Source of the DNA: an uncultured Treponema sp.
GTDB lineage: Bacteria; Spirochaetota; Spirochaetia; Treponematales; Treponemataceae
Reading direction: 5' to 3'
Assembly: GCA_910584475.1 (NCBI GenBank)
Contig: CAJUBD010000003.1
Coordinates: forward strand, 160,187-224,186
Length of the DNA: 64,000 nt
Notes under the pieces: model-generated
What the model was told of the DNA's origin: nothing
The model's input: the letters and a program-made list of their open reading frames with translations, nothing else
Database searches by the model: none
Translations under genes and position numbers: made by a program
Shown here: positions 34,759 through 43,949 of the stretch, piece after piece
Numbering within the stretch: position 1 is the first letter of the stretch
Layout: every line of letters starts with the position of its first letter

Positions 34759-36057
34759 TTATTTTTTTACAATTTTTCCAAACGGTGGATATCCATCGTT
34801 GTCCATTATGTCAAGGTCAATCGCTTTTGCGGCTTTATCCAATGCCGCCTTTATGTCACCGCCATTGAGCGCGGTTTCAATCGCATTCGCCACTTCAATC
34901 GTGATGATCGGATAAGCGGGATGGGCGGGGCGTTCGACGGCACATTCCGACTGCGCGTAGGCAATCGCCATTTTTTCTTCGTCCATATAATCTTCGCAAG
35001 TCGCCGCGAAAGATTTCAGAGCGGGATACGCGCCGGTCGCCTTGAAGTCATCCAAAAACTTTTTGTCTTTCATCATATACGATAAAAGTTTTCCAGCGGC
35101 TTCTTTATTTTTTGAGGTGGCGGAAATTCCCCAAACCCAAGTGCCGTTCGGGCTGACAGTGCCGTGCCCGAAATTCGGGAGCGGAATCGCCACCACATCA
35201 TTTCCCATCGAAGCCTCATAAGTTGCGTAAGACCAATTTCCGTTCCAAGAAATTGCCGTCTGCCTTTTTTCGTTGTAGAAAGTATTGTCGCCCGCGCTTT
35301 TTGGAACAATCCATCCGTTTGCGTTCCATTTTTGGAAATATTCCAAAACCCTTACGTTTTCCGGCGAATTCAAAGTTCCTTCCGCGAACCATGTTTTTCT
35401 GTTTATGATGTCCGAACCAGCCGAAACGAACGCCTCATAAAAAGCGTAAGTGCCCCATTCCGAACCAGCGATGTTCATTGACCAGCCAATGTCGATCGGC
35501 CAGCGAACTTCGTCAAGCGCGGCGAGTTTTGAAAGGATTTCGTCAAATTCCTCCACCGTCCATGAATCTTCAACGCTTTTTGGAATTCGCGCGCCTATTT
35601 TTTCAAGATAATTTCTATTCGCAAAAAGAAGCACCGTGGAATCCGCCTGAGCGATGGCATAGCGTTTTCCGTCAATTGGATAAGTGCATTGCGCGATGTT
35701 CGAAGGCGTCATATCGGCAAGCACGTCAGCATCGATGTAGTTCTCGACATCCGTAACAAAGCCGCACCAAGCCAAGTTCGCCAAAGTGGGCGCGTCCAAT
35801 TCGATTATGTCGGGCAATTTTTTATTCACGAAATATCCGGCGAGTTTTGAAGTGTATGTATCGTGCGGCGTATAAAGAAGACGCACTTTGATTCCAGTTT
35901 CCTGCGTAAAACGTTCCACGCTTTTCATTATCGCGCTTTGTTCTTTGTCCGAACCTTGGAACATCATGCTGATTCCATCCCACTCTTGCTTGGCGCACGA
36001 CTGCAAGGTAAAGATGGCGAGAAAAATCAGCATGCCGATTTTAAAAGCATTTTTCAT
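34759..36057 (-). CDS. Family 1 extracellular sugar-binding lipoprotein
   Basis: A 432-residue binding protein: lipoprotein signal KIGMLIFLAIFTLQSC with the lipidated Cys at about 21. The typical solute-binding pattern follows (IMKSVERFTQETGIKVRLLY, PDIIELDAPTLANL, AISWNGNWSYATY). It should capture sucrose or fructo-oligosaccharides. GGAGG precedes the ATG. It is the first gene of the operon and directly downstream of the LacI-type operator. Confidence 0.88.
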   Translation of the reverse strand: MKNAFKIGMLIFLAIFTLQSCAKQEWDGISMMFQGSDKEQSAIMKSVERFTQETGIKVRLLYTPHDTYTSKLAGYFVNKKLPDIIELDAPTLANLAWCGFVTDVENYIDADVLADMTPSNIAQCTYPIDGKRYAIAQADSTVLLFANRNYLEKIGARIPKSVEDSWTVEEFDEILSKLAALDEVRWPIDIGWSMNIAGSEWGTYAFYEAFVSAGSDIINRKTWFAEGTLNSPENVRVLEYFQKWNANGWIVPKSAGDNTFYNEKRQTAISWNGNWSYATYEASMGNDVVAIPLPNFGHGTVSPNGTWVWGISATSKNKEAAGKLLSYMMKDKKFLDDFKATGAYPALKSFAATCEDYMDEEKMAIAYAQSECAVERPAHPAYPIITIEVANAIETALNGGDIKAALDKAAKAIDLDIMDNDGYPPFGKIVKK

Positions 36058-36083
36058 ACAACCTCCAAAATAAAAAAGCAGTT

Positions 36084-36100
36084 TGAAAGCGCGTTTTGCA
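36084..36100 (-). promoter_or_regulatory. Possible second LacI-family half-operator
   Basis: TGAAAGCGCGTTTTGCA is a CG-centred near-palindrome in the leader of the binding-protein gene, about 20 bp from the main operator. Confidence 0.4.
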
Positions 36101-36118
36101 AATTATTGTTACATATTA

Positions 36119-36132
36119 TGTAAACGCTTTCA
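36119..36132 (-). promoter_or_regulatory. LacI/CcpA-type operator of the sucrose operon
   Basis: TGTAAACGCTTTCA matches the TGWAANCGNTNWCA consensus of the LacI-GalR family. It lies just downstream of the expected transcription start, a roadblock position. The adjacent LacI-family gene is the natural candidate regulator. Confidence 0.75.
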
Positions 36133-36140
36133 TTATTTAC

Positions 36141-36169
36141 ATAATAACTTCATTATGTTTTTTTGTCAA
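36141..36169 (-). promoter_or_regulatory. Sucrose operon promoter
   Basis: On the minus strand TTGACA (36164-36169), 17-nt spacer, TATTAT (36141-36146). Confidence 0.75.
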
Positions 36170-36189
36170 GCACTTTTTTCTATTTTTTT

Positions 36190-37197
36190 TTAAGTTTCGC
36201 GAATTGAAATTCTTGGCTTCAAAATTATATTCTCTACATTTCGCGGTACAGAATTATTCTCAAGCCGGCGCAATAAAATTGAAAAGCTATAATCAGCAAT
36301 TTCTTTTAAAGGCTGATGAATTGACGTTAATTTTGGATAAAGGATTTCACAAAGCATCGTGTCGTCGAAACCGACGATAAACAAATCTCGTCCGATTCTG
36401 ATTCCACATTCATGCGCCGCGCAAATTGCATTGGCCGCATAAATATCGTTCACGCAAAAAAGCCCTGTCTTCTCGCGCTTCAATTTATTTTGAATGTAAT
36501 TCCTTAAAATCATCGCGCCTTGCTCAACCGTTTTGAAATACCAGTTTTGATTTCCAATTACTGTAATTGCCTTCTTGGGTACATTGTTTTCTGCAAGGCT
36601 TTCTCTAAAACCAAAAAATTTTTCATCATCTTCCAGTCCGAAATAACAAAAACTTTTGCAGTTTTTTGAAAGAAGATAGTCGGCAGCCAGCGCGCCTCCT
36701 TCCGCGTGAATGATTCCCACAGAGTCAACGTTCGCGACATTCCGCGTCATCACGACCACGGGAAATGGAACAGATTTTAAAAGCGAAATTGTATTAGAAC
36801 GAGTTCTTGTCATTGTTATCAAAAGCCCGTCCGCTTGGCGCGCGATAATTTGTTGGATTATAGATTTTTCCTTTTCAATGTCGCCGTCCGAATTAAAAAA
36901 AATCATCGAATAGCCATTACTTACGCACAATTTTTCAATATAATCAAGAAGCTCAGTAAAATACGGATTCTTCACATCGGGAAGAACCACGGCGATGAGT
37001 TTTGATTTCTTTGCCACCAAAGTTCTCGCAGACTCATTCGGCTGAAAATTATATTTTTCCGCCAAGGAAAGAATCTTTTCTTTTGTCTTCGGAGAAACTT
37101 TCGAGCCGCCGCTGAAAACTCTTGAAACGGTAGCGATAGACATACCCGCCATCTTCGCTATATCGTTCATTGTTACAGTCTGTGGATGCGCTTTCAT
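36190..37197 (-). CDS. LacI-family transcriptional regulator
   Basis: A 335-residue repressor. The N-terminal helix-turn-helix is VTMNDIAKMAGMSIATVSRVFSG, followed by the hinge helix NESARTLVAKKS. A periplasmic-binding-like sensor domain follows (LIAVVLPDVKNPYFTELLDYI, LFIVGFDDTMLCEILYPKLTSI). It most likely represses the downstream sucrose operon until the sugar or a phosphorylated product binds. Its own -10 box ends 8 nt before the ATG without a Shine-Dalgarno, a leaderless pattern. Confidence 0.9.
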   Translation of the reverse strand: MKAHPQTVTMNDIAKMAGMSIATVSRVFSGGSKVSPKTKEKILSLAEKYNFQPNESARTLVAKKSKLIAVVLPDVKNPYFTELLDYIEKLCVSNGYSMIFFNSDGDIEKEKSIIQQIIARQADGLLITMTRTRSNTISLLKSVPFPVVVMTRNVANVDSVGIIHAEGGALAADYLLSKNCKSFCYFGLEDDEKFFGFRESLAENNVPKKAITVIGNQNWYFKTVEQGAMILRNYIQNKLKREKTGLFCVNDIYAANAICAAHECGIRIGRDLFIVGFDDTMLCEILYPKLTSIHQPLKEIADYSFSILLRRLENNSVPRNVENIILKPRISIRET

Positions 37198-37205
37198 ACT
37201 ATGAA

Positions 37206-37234
37206 ATAATAATTTTCAAAATCAGTTTTGTCAA
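37206..37234 (-). promoter_or_regulatory. LacI-family regulator promoter, leaderless arrangement
   Basis: TTGACA (37229-37234), 17-nt spacer, TATTAT (37206-37211), then 8 nt to the ATG on the minus strand. Confidence 0.75.
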
Positions 37235-37321
37235 GCATGCGAATCGCGAAATTGGCAGAAAACAATCAGAATTCAGCATAAAAAAACGCATAATGATTAA
37301 CAAAATTTTTTACCATAAATT

Positions 37322-38896
37322 CTATTCCGAAATTTTGAAATTTGAATTCACGCAAATATCCGCATTTATTTTGACTTTTTTCAACTTAAACGAAAATGAT
37401 GCTTTTGCGAAAGGCGCGAATTTTCTTCCGTAAGATTTTTTCTGCGATGCGCTCGCGCCAAGAGAAACGCTTTTCAAAAAAGACACGCCCGGATAATAAT
37501 AAACGCGCACACTTTGTGAAAGTTCTTTTTTCATTTCGTCCCGATTTAATTTTGCTGAAAACGACGCGGACGCCGAAACACGCCTTTTGTTTTTGAATTT
37601 ATGCGAATAATTCGCCGCCACAGAAATTTTCGGCAATTCCATTTCTTCTCCTTCTTTTAAATGTTGTCGAATTTTTATTTCGGAAACTGAAAAAGTCAAT
37701 TTGGTGGAATTCGTTTTTCCTGAAAATTTCGCGCCCGTAGAAAATTTCATATCAAGCGAATCGAATTGACTTTCCTTTTCGTAATTTTCAATCCGGCTCT
37801 CCAAAAATCCACCCGCGCCAAATTTCAGCGTCGCGCGCTTCGGGAGAAAAACGCAGATTTCCGGAACAAATTTTATCTGCCAAAGCGAAGATTTTTTCGC
37901 GCCGCCGCTCGCCACAAACGGAATCGATTGCTTAAAAAAGATATTGTCACTTGCGAACGCGCCAAGCGCAAACGCGAAACTTCCCGCGCGGAACACGGCT
38001 TCATCGCGAAACCAAAATCTTACTTGGCTTTCGGAATTTTCCGTGATGCCAAAAGTTATCTTGTTTTTGAAATATGGAATCGCAATTACAGTTTCGTTCA
38101 TGCAAGAATTGAAAAGTCCGGAATTCCAAACTGGAATTTCGCCGCACCAATTAACGTCAGCTGCGGACGAGCTTTGCGCGTAATATCGCTCAAACCAAAA
38201 TCCGTTCGTAACTTTCAAAAAGTTCTGGTACAAAAAACCGCCTCGTAATGTCCAAATGTAAGGCATTTTTTCACTGTCAATTTCATTTTTCGAGCAAAAA
38301 AATTCCGCATGCACAGGCAAGACTCTAAACGCTTCGTTTGAAAGATTTTCAATAGAATGAAATGTCATTCGCGCGAAAATCGCGTCGTCCTTTTTCGCCG
38401 AACTTTTCGTCGGAAGCGAAGGCGAAAGAGAAGCCGCGTCGGAAAGCGCGGAAACGAACGGATAGATTGCCGTGGAAAGCGGCGGATTTTTCATTCGTGA
38501 GGACGCACCGAGCGAGCCTAAAGCAATTTCAGCGTCAAGTCTTTTTTCAAATTTTTGCAAATCGATTTTTAGCGAATTTCGACTTTTTTCGAAAACATCA
38601 TAATAATCGTCCGCACATTTTATTTTTCCCAAATCCTCGCCGCTTGTTTTTCCGCAAGAATTGAAGTAGCGAATTTCAAACGCGGACAAGCGCAACTTCG
38701 CGCCATAAGCAAAAACATATCTTGAATCCCCGAAAATTTTCCCTTCAAAATTTTCAGGAAAATCCATAGAAGCCGATGTGAAAAATTCCAAAGACTCAAA
38801 CGACGAATTTTTTTGCGTCATGCCGGATTTTTTCGGAACGCAAAATGCCGCGCCGCAAATCGCCGCACAAGCGAAAACTAAAATTGCTTTTTTCAT
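37322..38896 (-). CDS. Predicted outer-membrane beta-barrel protein, family unknown
   Basis: A 524-residue exported protein with signal peptide MKKAILVFACAAICGAAFC. The C-terminal half alternates polar and hydrophobic residues in amphipathic strands (for example KISVAANYSHKFKNKRRVSASASFSAKLN and KVKINADICVNSNFKI). This suggests an outer-membrane barrel. No family motif is recognised. It is flanked by unrelated genes, so there is no clue from context. Confidence 0.5.
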   Translation of the reverse strand: MKKAILVFACAAICGAAFCVPKKSGMTQKNSSFESLEFFTSASMDFPENFEGKIFGDSRYVFAYGAKLRLSAFEIRYFNSCGKTSGEDLGKIKCADDYYDVFEKSRNSLKIDLQKFEKRLDAEIALGSLGASSRMKNPPLSTAIYPFVSALSDAASLSPSLPTKSSAKKDDAIFARMTFHSIENLSNEAFRVLPVHAEFFCSKNEIDSEKMPYIWTLRGGFLYQNFLKVTNGFWFERYYAQSSSAADVNWCGEIPVWNSGLFNSCMNETVIAIPYFKNKITFGITENSESQVRFWFRDEAVFRAGSFAFALGAFASDNIFFKQSIPFVASGGAKKSSLWQIKFVPEICVFLPKRATLKFGAGGFLESRIENYEKESQFDSLDMKFSTGAKFSGKTNSTKLTFSVSEIKIRQHLKEGEEMELPKISVAANYSHKFKNKRRVSASASFSAKLNRDEMKKELSQSVRVYYYPGVSFLKSVSLGASASQKKSYGRKFAPFAKASFSFKLKKVKINADICVNSNFKISE

Positions 38897-39023
38897 ATAT
38901 ATAAAGTATGAATTTTTGAAAACAAATTTGCATCAAAAAAAGAAAAATTGAATTCTTTTTTCAAAATCTGTTTCAGATCATTTCCAATCCGTGCGGTAAA
39001 TTTCTCCATAATAAGACGCAACT

Positions 39024-41540
39024 TCAAAACAACGCGCCGAACAAAGCCGCGAGCAATCCTGCGAAAACCACTGTGCCGAAAATATGCACTGGCGCAAAAC
39101 TGCTCAACGCAATCGCGCCGAATGAAAGTTCAGTTGTAATGAATGAGATTACAACAGCGAGCGTGTTCAATTTTTCGCCGCTTTCCACCGTGTAGATTAT
39201 GTAATCCAAACCCAAGCCGAAAACCAAAATTATTCCTGTCACAGAAAAAAAGCCGATGGGAATATTGAATGCCGCAAGCGCCGCGCATTCCGTCAAGATT
39301 ATCGCAAGCGGAATCATCGCGATTTTCAAAACAATTTTTGCAGGATAAAAAAATCGCAAGACAAAAATCAAAATCACAAACGCCACTCCAAAAAGCATGA
39401 GCATAATTTTTGTCAGACGATCGAGTTCGTATTCGATGTCGCTCATTTTGTTCGCGAAAAAAACATTCTCGTCCTGCGCACAAAGTCGCTTGAAAATTTC
39501 CACATCGCTTGCGTGAAGCGGCAAGACCGCGCTGAACCATTCGCCGTCGATTTCACCGATGTAAAGCGAAGAAAGCGACTGTCGCAAATATGAAGGAAGC
39601 GCGTTTTCTTGCGATTCAATTTGAATTAAATTTTTATTTGACTTTTCATAGTCCGAAAAAATTTGCGATAAAATTTCTTGGCGTTCAATTTCGTCGTCAA
39701 ATCCCAAAAGCGCGATTTGCTCATTGGCGGCTTCCAACAAATTTTCGCAAGCGCGCCAAGATTTCATTTGCGATAAAGTCGAAGGAATGAATTTTGAACA
39801 AGCCATGTAAGAAGATAAATTTCCGATTGCGATTTGCGCGTCGAGTTTTTCGCAAAATTTCTCCTCATTCGCAAAAAGCTCTTCCTGTGTTTTTCCGCGC
39901 ACGATAAAATACCAACCGCTTGAACCGTGATTTAAAACTTTTGCGCAAAGAATTTCATCATCAAGCATTTTTCCGCTGATTTTGTAAAAATTGCGCAAAT
40001 TGTTTTCAATTTTCAAATTCTTGCGATAAAAAATTGCGATAGAAACCAAAATTGCGATAAAAATTATCGCAATAATTCTTTTCACAACAACTTGCGATAA
40101 AAATTTGCGATAAATATTCTCGCGACAACTTGCGATAAAACCAAACTTGCGATAAAATTTGTCAAAAGATTGGTTTTTGCAACGACTTGCGATATTTTTT
40201 ATTATCGCAAATTGCTCGAAATTAAATTCAGTTTTATTTTTTGGCAAAGTCGGAATTTTTGGATAAAGCAAAATCACCGTCAAAAACGAACTCAAGATTC
40301 CGACAAACGAAAATATCGCAATTTGCTTGAGCAAGGCGAACGGCGCGAAAAGCAAAATCAAATAGCAGATTTCCGTAGAAGTGAACGAAAGCAAAAATCC
40401 TTTTAACAATTTTTTTCGGATTGCGATTCCGTTTTGCAAAGATGAATCGAATTTCCAGCGCACGAAAAAATGCACGCTGTAATCGAGGCAAGTTCCGATA
40501 AGCGTCGTGCCAAAAACAAAACACAAAATGTGAATTTGGCCGAAAATCAAAAGCGTAGCGCACAAGGCCGTGAGCGCACAAAGCGCAATCGCCGCTACCG
40601 AGCAAAAAATCGGGAGCGCGTTTTTGAAAATGAAAATGAAAAGCAAAATTATCGCAAGCATTGAAAGCGTGGAAATTATCGCAATTTCATTTTGCGCGCT
40701 CGAAGAACTTTTGTAACTATGGAAAGGTACGCCCGAAAAGTGAAATTCGATTTGCGGAATTTGCGATTGGATTTTTTGCGCGCATTCGTAGATTTTTTTT
40801 ACGCCGCTCTTTCTGTTCGTGATTGACGCGCCGAGCGGAGTGAGCGTGCCACGAATCATAACGAAAAATTTTCCTTCGCATTCCGCGAATAAAACGCCGT
40901 CTTGTAAAGTCATCGCCGTGCCAGAATTGGAGATGCTTGCGATAAAATTTTCGAGCGCGAATTCCGTCAAAAAAAAGGGATCGCCTGAAATATATTCCAT
41001 CGGCATCATCGAAAATCCGCCGTAGGCTTTTTCCAGCGCGGCTTCGGCAATTTCATTTTTTCCGTCGGGCGAATTTACTTTTGCGATAAAATTTGTGTCC
41101 AAAAGCAAAAATCGGTTGCGATAAAAAAAATCAAAAATTTCATCCAAATCTTTTTGGCTTGTGCCAAGCGAAATATTTTCAAAAAGCACGTTTTTATTTT
41201 GCGCATTGAATTCCGCGCTGAAAGAATTTAATTCATCGCAAAGTTTTTCCGCCCCAAGTTTCGCGTTCTCAAAATTTTTAGCTTGCGATAAAATAAAAAA
41301 TTGTCGTCCGGTTTTCGCGGAAAGTGCGCGGTCGGCATCTCCTACACATTTCATTGACGAAGATTCGGGAAGAATGTCAAACAAATTCGTGTCGATTGCG
41401 AATCGTTTTCCGCACAAAAATAAAATTCCCAAAGCGACAAAAATCGCGCCGTGAAATGCCGTCCAAAAAATTGTGCCAGAATTTTTAAAGTGAAAATTAT
41501 TTTCCTTACAGATTTTCTTCAAAAAAGGATTTTTCATCAT
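39024..41540 (-). CDS. MMPL/RND-superfamily exporter
   Basis: An 838-residue membrane protein with two repeats of one TM, a large periplasmic loop and five TMs. Typical segments are the first TM FVALGILFLCG, then FGTTLIGTCLDYSVHFFVRW, and the second-half VFGLGLDYIIYTVESGEKLN. The start is ambiguous (ATG 41540 or 41537) and overlaps the LolA-like gene by about 35 nt, so they are translationally coupled. LolA-like plus MMPL pairs usually move lipids or lipid-linked products to the outer membrane. The DNA is dense in the octamer TTGCGATA. Confidence 0.82.
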   Translation of the reverse strand: MMKNPFLKKICKENNFHFKNSGTIFWTAFHGAIFVALGILFLCGKRFAIDTNLFDILPESSSMKCVGDADRALSAKTGRQFFILSQAKNFENAKLGAEKLCDELNSFSAEFNAQNKNVLFENISLGTSQKDLDEIFDFFYRNRFLLLDTNFIAKVNSPDGKNEIAEAALEKAYGGFSMMPMEYISGDPFFLTEFALENFIASISNSGTAMTLQDGVLFAECEGKFFVMIRGTLTPLGASITNRKSGVKKIYECAQKIQSQIPQIEFHFSGVPFHSYKSSSSAQNEIAIISTLSMLAIILLFIFIFKNALPIFCSVAAIALCALTALCATLLIFGQIHILCFVFGTTLIGTCLDYSVHFFVRWKFDSSLQNGIAIRKKLLKGFLLSFTSTEICYLILLFAPFALLKQIAIFSFVGILSSFLTVILLYPKIPTLPKNKTEFNFEQFAIIKNIASRCKNQSFDKFYRKFGFIASCRENIYRKFLSQVVVKRIIAIIFIAILVSIAIFYRKNLKIENNLRNFYKISGKMLDDEILCAKVLNHGSSGWYFIVRGKTQEELFANEEKFCEKLDAQIAIGNLSSYMACSKFIPSTLSQMKSWRACENLLEAANEQIALLGFDDEIERQEILSQIFSDYEKSNKNLIQIESQENALPSYLRQSLSSLYIGEIDGEWFSAVLPLHASDVEIFKRLCAQDENVFFANKMSDIEYELDRLTKIMLMLFGVAFVILIFVLRFFYPAKIVLKIAMIPLAIILTECAALAAFNIPIGFFSVTGIILVFGLGLDYIIYTVESGEKLNTLAVVISFITTELSFGAIALSSFAPVHIFGTVVFAGLLAALFGALF

Positions 41541-42132
41541 TTGTAAGTGTATCAAAAAATTCGTGCTCGCGCAATTGATACAATGTCGAATCGCCGTTTT
41601 TAAAGACCATTCGCATTTCAGTGGCGACGCATGTTTCATCTGAAAAAGTTCCGGCAATTGTAATTTTTTCGAGCATCGCTTTTATGGAAGCATCGCGCGG
41701 AAAAAGTTCTACTTGCCAATTTTTTCCTTGGTAAGAAAAATCGAGTTGCGCGTTTTGTTCGGCTGCCGCCAAATCGCCAGAAAAAAGCGCGCTCGTCAAA
41801 GCGGCCATTTGCGAATAAATTTTGTTTTCCCCGCCTTGAATTTTCGTGCGTTTGCCACGCGCATTTTCTGTGAGCATAAAATTTTTTGTGACGGCTTGCG
41901 TGGTTTTTATCGGGTTTTGCGTAAAGTAAATCATTCCGTGTTCGCTAGCAATAGTAAAATTGCCGCTAGATTTCAACGCGCGATTCGCTTTTGCGGAAAA
42001 TCTTTCCAGAGAAAATTCACCGCGAGTGATTTTGTTTTTGGAAAGCGCATCGCTCACTTGCTGCAAATTCGTCTGTGCGAAAATCGCATTCGTAAAAACT
42101 GCCGCCAATAAAATCAAAAAATTTTTTTTCAT
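41506..42132 (-). CDS. LolA-like outer-membrane lipoprotein carrier
   Basis: A 208-residue periplasmic protein: signal peptide NFLILLAAVFTNAIFAQ, then the LolA-type opening LQQVSDALSKNKITRGEFSLERF. Beta strands follow (GNFTIASEHGMIYFTQ, NWQVELFPRD, AGTFSDETCVATEMRMVFKNGD). GAGGG 6 nt upstream decides ATG 42132. The MMPL exporter starts inside its 3' end. It probably shuttles a lipid or lipoprotein cargo handed over by that exporter. Confidence 0.78.
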   Translation of the reverse strand: MKKNFLILLAAVFTNAIFAQTNLQQVSDALSKNKITRGEFSLERFSAKANRALKSSGNFTIASEHGMIYFTQNPIKTTQAVTKNFMLTENARGKRTKIQGGENKIYSQMAALTSALFSGDLAAAEQNAQLDFSYQGKNWQVELFPRDASIKAMLEKITIAGTFSDETCVATEMRMVFKNGDSTLYQLREHEFFDTLTNDEKSFFEENL

Positions 42133-42154
42133 AAAAATTCCCTCAAGCTTGTAA

Positions 42155-42305
42155 CTGAATAAACGAGTTTTTGGCAAGGTTTTCCGCACCGACAAAACTC
42201 GAAATTAAAATTGTCGCGCGGTTTTTTCGCAAAAACAATGAGAAAAAACTTATAGCAAATCACAAGACTTGCGCACTATTTCAACGATAAGTTTAAACAT
42301 TCCAT
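42155..42305. repeat. Modular hairpin element with enlarged S2 and S3
   Basis: S2 arms CGAGTTTT and AAAACTCG enclose an extra GC-containing hairpin. S3 begins TTAAAATTGTCG and ends GATAAGTTTAAAC with about 90 nt of inner sequence. The last bases run to the pflA stop codon. Confidence 0.65.
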
Positions 42306-43039
42306 TTCGTGTATTTTTCGCATTCCAAAATTTTTCGCGCGTTCTCAATCCGTTCCGCGCTGGGCATCGGAGTATCTTCAAGCGGATACGGAATTCCCAT
42401 TTCACGATATTTCATAATTCCCAAAGTGTGATACGGCAAAATTTCCACGCGTTCGACATTAGAAAGCGTCCGAATGAAATCGCGAGTTTTTCGCAAGTAT
42501 TCGTCATTGTCGGAAATGCCAGGAACCAAAACATGGCGAATCCAAATCGACTTTTTGATTTTGTCGAGAAAGTGAAACATTTCGATTATATTTTCGTTGC
42601 CGCGCCCCGTAAGCGAGACATGCTCGGTGGGATCGATGTGCTTGATGTCCATCAAAAGGATGTCCGTCACTTCCATTAACTTTTTGAATTTCTCGAACCA
42701 TTCGCCTTGGCTCGTAAACGGTGCGCCCGAAGTATCAATGCAAGTGTTGATGCCACGTTCTTTTGCGAGCGAAAAAAGTTCAAGAAGAAAATCAATTTGC
42801 GACAAAGGCTCGCCGCCACTTACAGTGATGCCGCCTTTTTTTCCCCAATACGCGCGACAAGTTTCTGCCTCGTCCAAAAGGCTTTGCGCAGAACGTCGCA
42901 CGCCACTTTCCATTTTCCAAGTGTCGGGATTGTGGCAAAATTTGCAGCGCAAAGGGCAGCCCGCAAAAAAAATTATGTAGCGCATTCCAGGTCCGTCCAC
43001 CGCGCCGAATGATTCGATTTTGTTGATGTATCCGTCCAT
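42293..43039 (-). CDS. pflA: Pyruvate formate-lyase activating enzyme
   Basis: A 248-residue radical-SAM activase. The CxxxCxxC cluster motif is GCPLRCKFC, followed by the SAM-binding GGEPL and the family ITVSGGEPLSQ. It installs the glycyl radical on pyruvate formate-lyase, a key step in anaerobic mixed-acid metabolism. pflB is not adjacent in this window. The -10 box ends 6 nt before the ATG without a Shine-Dalgarno, again a leaderless layout. Confidence 0.92.
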   Translation of the reverse strand: MDGYINKIESFGAVDGPGMRYIIFFAGCPLRCKFCHNPDTWKMESGVRRSAQSLLDEAETCRAYWGKKGGITVSGGEPLSQIDFLLELFSLAKERGINTCIDTSGAPFTSQGEWFEKFKKLMEVTDILLMDIKHIDPTEHVSLTGRGNENIIEMFHFLDKIKKSIWIRHVLVPGISDNDEYLRKTRDFIRTLSNVERVEILPYHTLGIMKYREMGIPYPLEDTPMPSAERIENARKILECEKYTKWNV

Positions 43040-43045
43040 ATTTTT

Positions 43046-43074
43046 ATATTAACATAATTTTTGGAAATAAGCAA
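43046..43074 (-). promoter_or_regulatory. pflA promoter, leaderless arrangement
   Basis: TTGCTT (43069-43074), 17-nt spacer, TAATAT (43046-43051), then 6 nt to the ATG on the minus strand. Confidence 0.65.
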
Positions 43075-43214
43075 ATACAAAATAATTAAGAGCGAAAACC
43101 GCTAGAAAAAATGCTGTGATAGGGGGAGGGCAAAAGCGCGGATATTTCGATGCAATCTAAGGCAATCAACATACCTCGATGCAGAGCCTCGGAATATGAA
43201 GCCTTTCGCATGAA

Positions 43215-43949
43215 TCAGAAAAGAGTCTGTGGCGCGAAAGGCATAAATTCAAACCCTTCCGAAATGCTCGCGCGTACCGAAAAGAAAGTCGTTTCCGCTC
43301 TCTCCTGTCCGCCAGGGATTTTAACGATCGCGAAAGATGGGAGACGCGGCGTGCCGCGCGGAAGCGCGCAACTTCCTGGGTTTATAAAATATGTCAAATC
43401 AATTTCATTTCTAGACGCAATATGCGTGTGTCCGTAAAAAACAATGTCCGCCAAAGAATCTTTCGCGCGTTGCGCCAAACGATTCAAACCGTAATATGCG
43501 CCCTCCGTGTGACCGTGCGTTACAAAAACATTCATTCCAGAAACCCTCAATATTTGAGTTTGCGGGATTTTAATTTCGTATTCGCCGCGAAGTAAATTTT
43601 TTCCTAAATTGGTGCGCGAAGCGGAATTTGGATTGGGATTGAAATCCACTGGAAAAAAATCATAGTCGCCGTTTCCGCGAACGAAAGCCGCAACCGGAGG
43701 AAAGACTTGCGCGAATTTTTTGCTTTTTTGCGTGTAAGAAAGCGCAGCGCAAAAATCTCCGATCCCATCTCCACAAAAAATCACCGCCGCGACAGTTTCG
43801 CCAAAGCGTTCGATTATCGCACGCAAAACTTCTCGTCTTCCATGCGAATCAGAAACGAGCAGAACTTCCGCTTCAGGCATTTTTGCAAGGGCATCAATTT
43901 TTTCGGCACTTCCAATCAAACCTGAATCCTGTTGCAAGAGCTCAATCAT
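43215..43949 (-). CDS. YfcE/MJ0936-type metallophosphoesterase
   Basis: A 244-residue calcineurin-like phosphoesterase with ordered metal ligands: VSDSHG, FCGDGIGD, RGNGDYD, VTHGHTEGAYYG and YGHTHIA. The family cleaves phosphodiesters, and natural substrates are usually unknown. It overlaps the stop of the upstream lipoprotein gene by 4 nt (ATGA), so the two are coupled. Confidence 0.85.
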   Translation of the reverse strand: MIELLQQDSGLIGSAEKIDALAKMPEAEVLLVSDSHGRREVLRAIIERFGETVAAVIFCGDGIGDFCAALSYTQKSKKFAQVFPPVAAFVRGNGDYDFFPVDFNPNPNSASRTNLGKNLLRGEYEIKIPQTQILRVSGMNVFVTHGHTEGAYYGLNRLAQRAKDSLADIVFYGHTHIASRNEIDLTYFINPGSCALPRGTPRLPSFAIVKIPGGQERAETTFFSVRASISEGFEFMPFAPQTLF

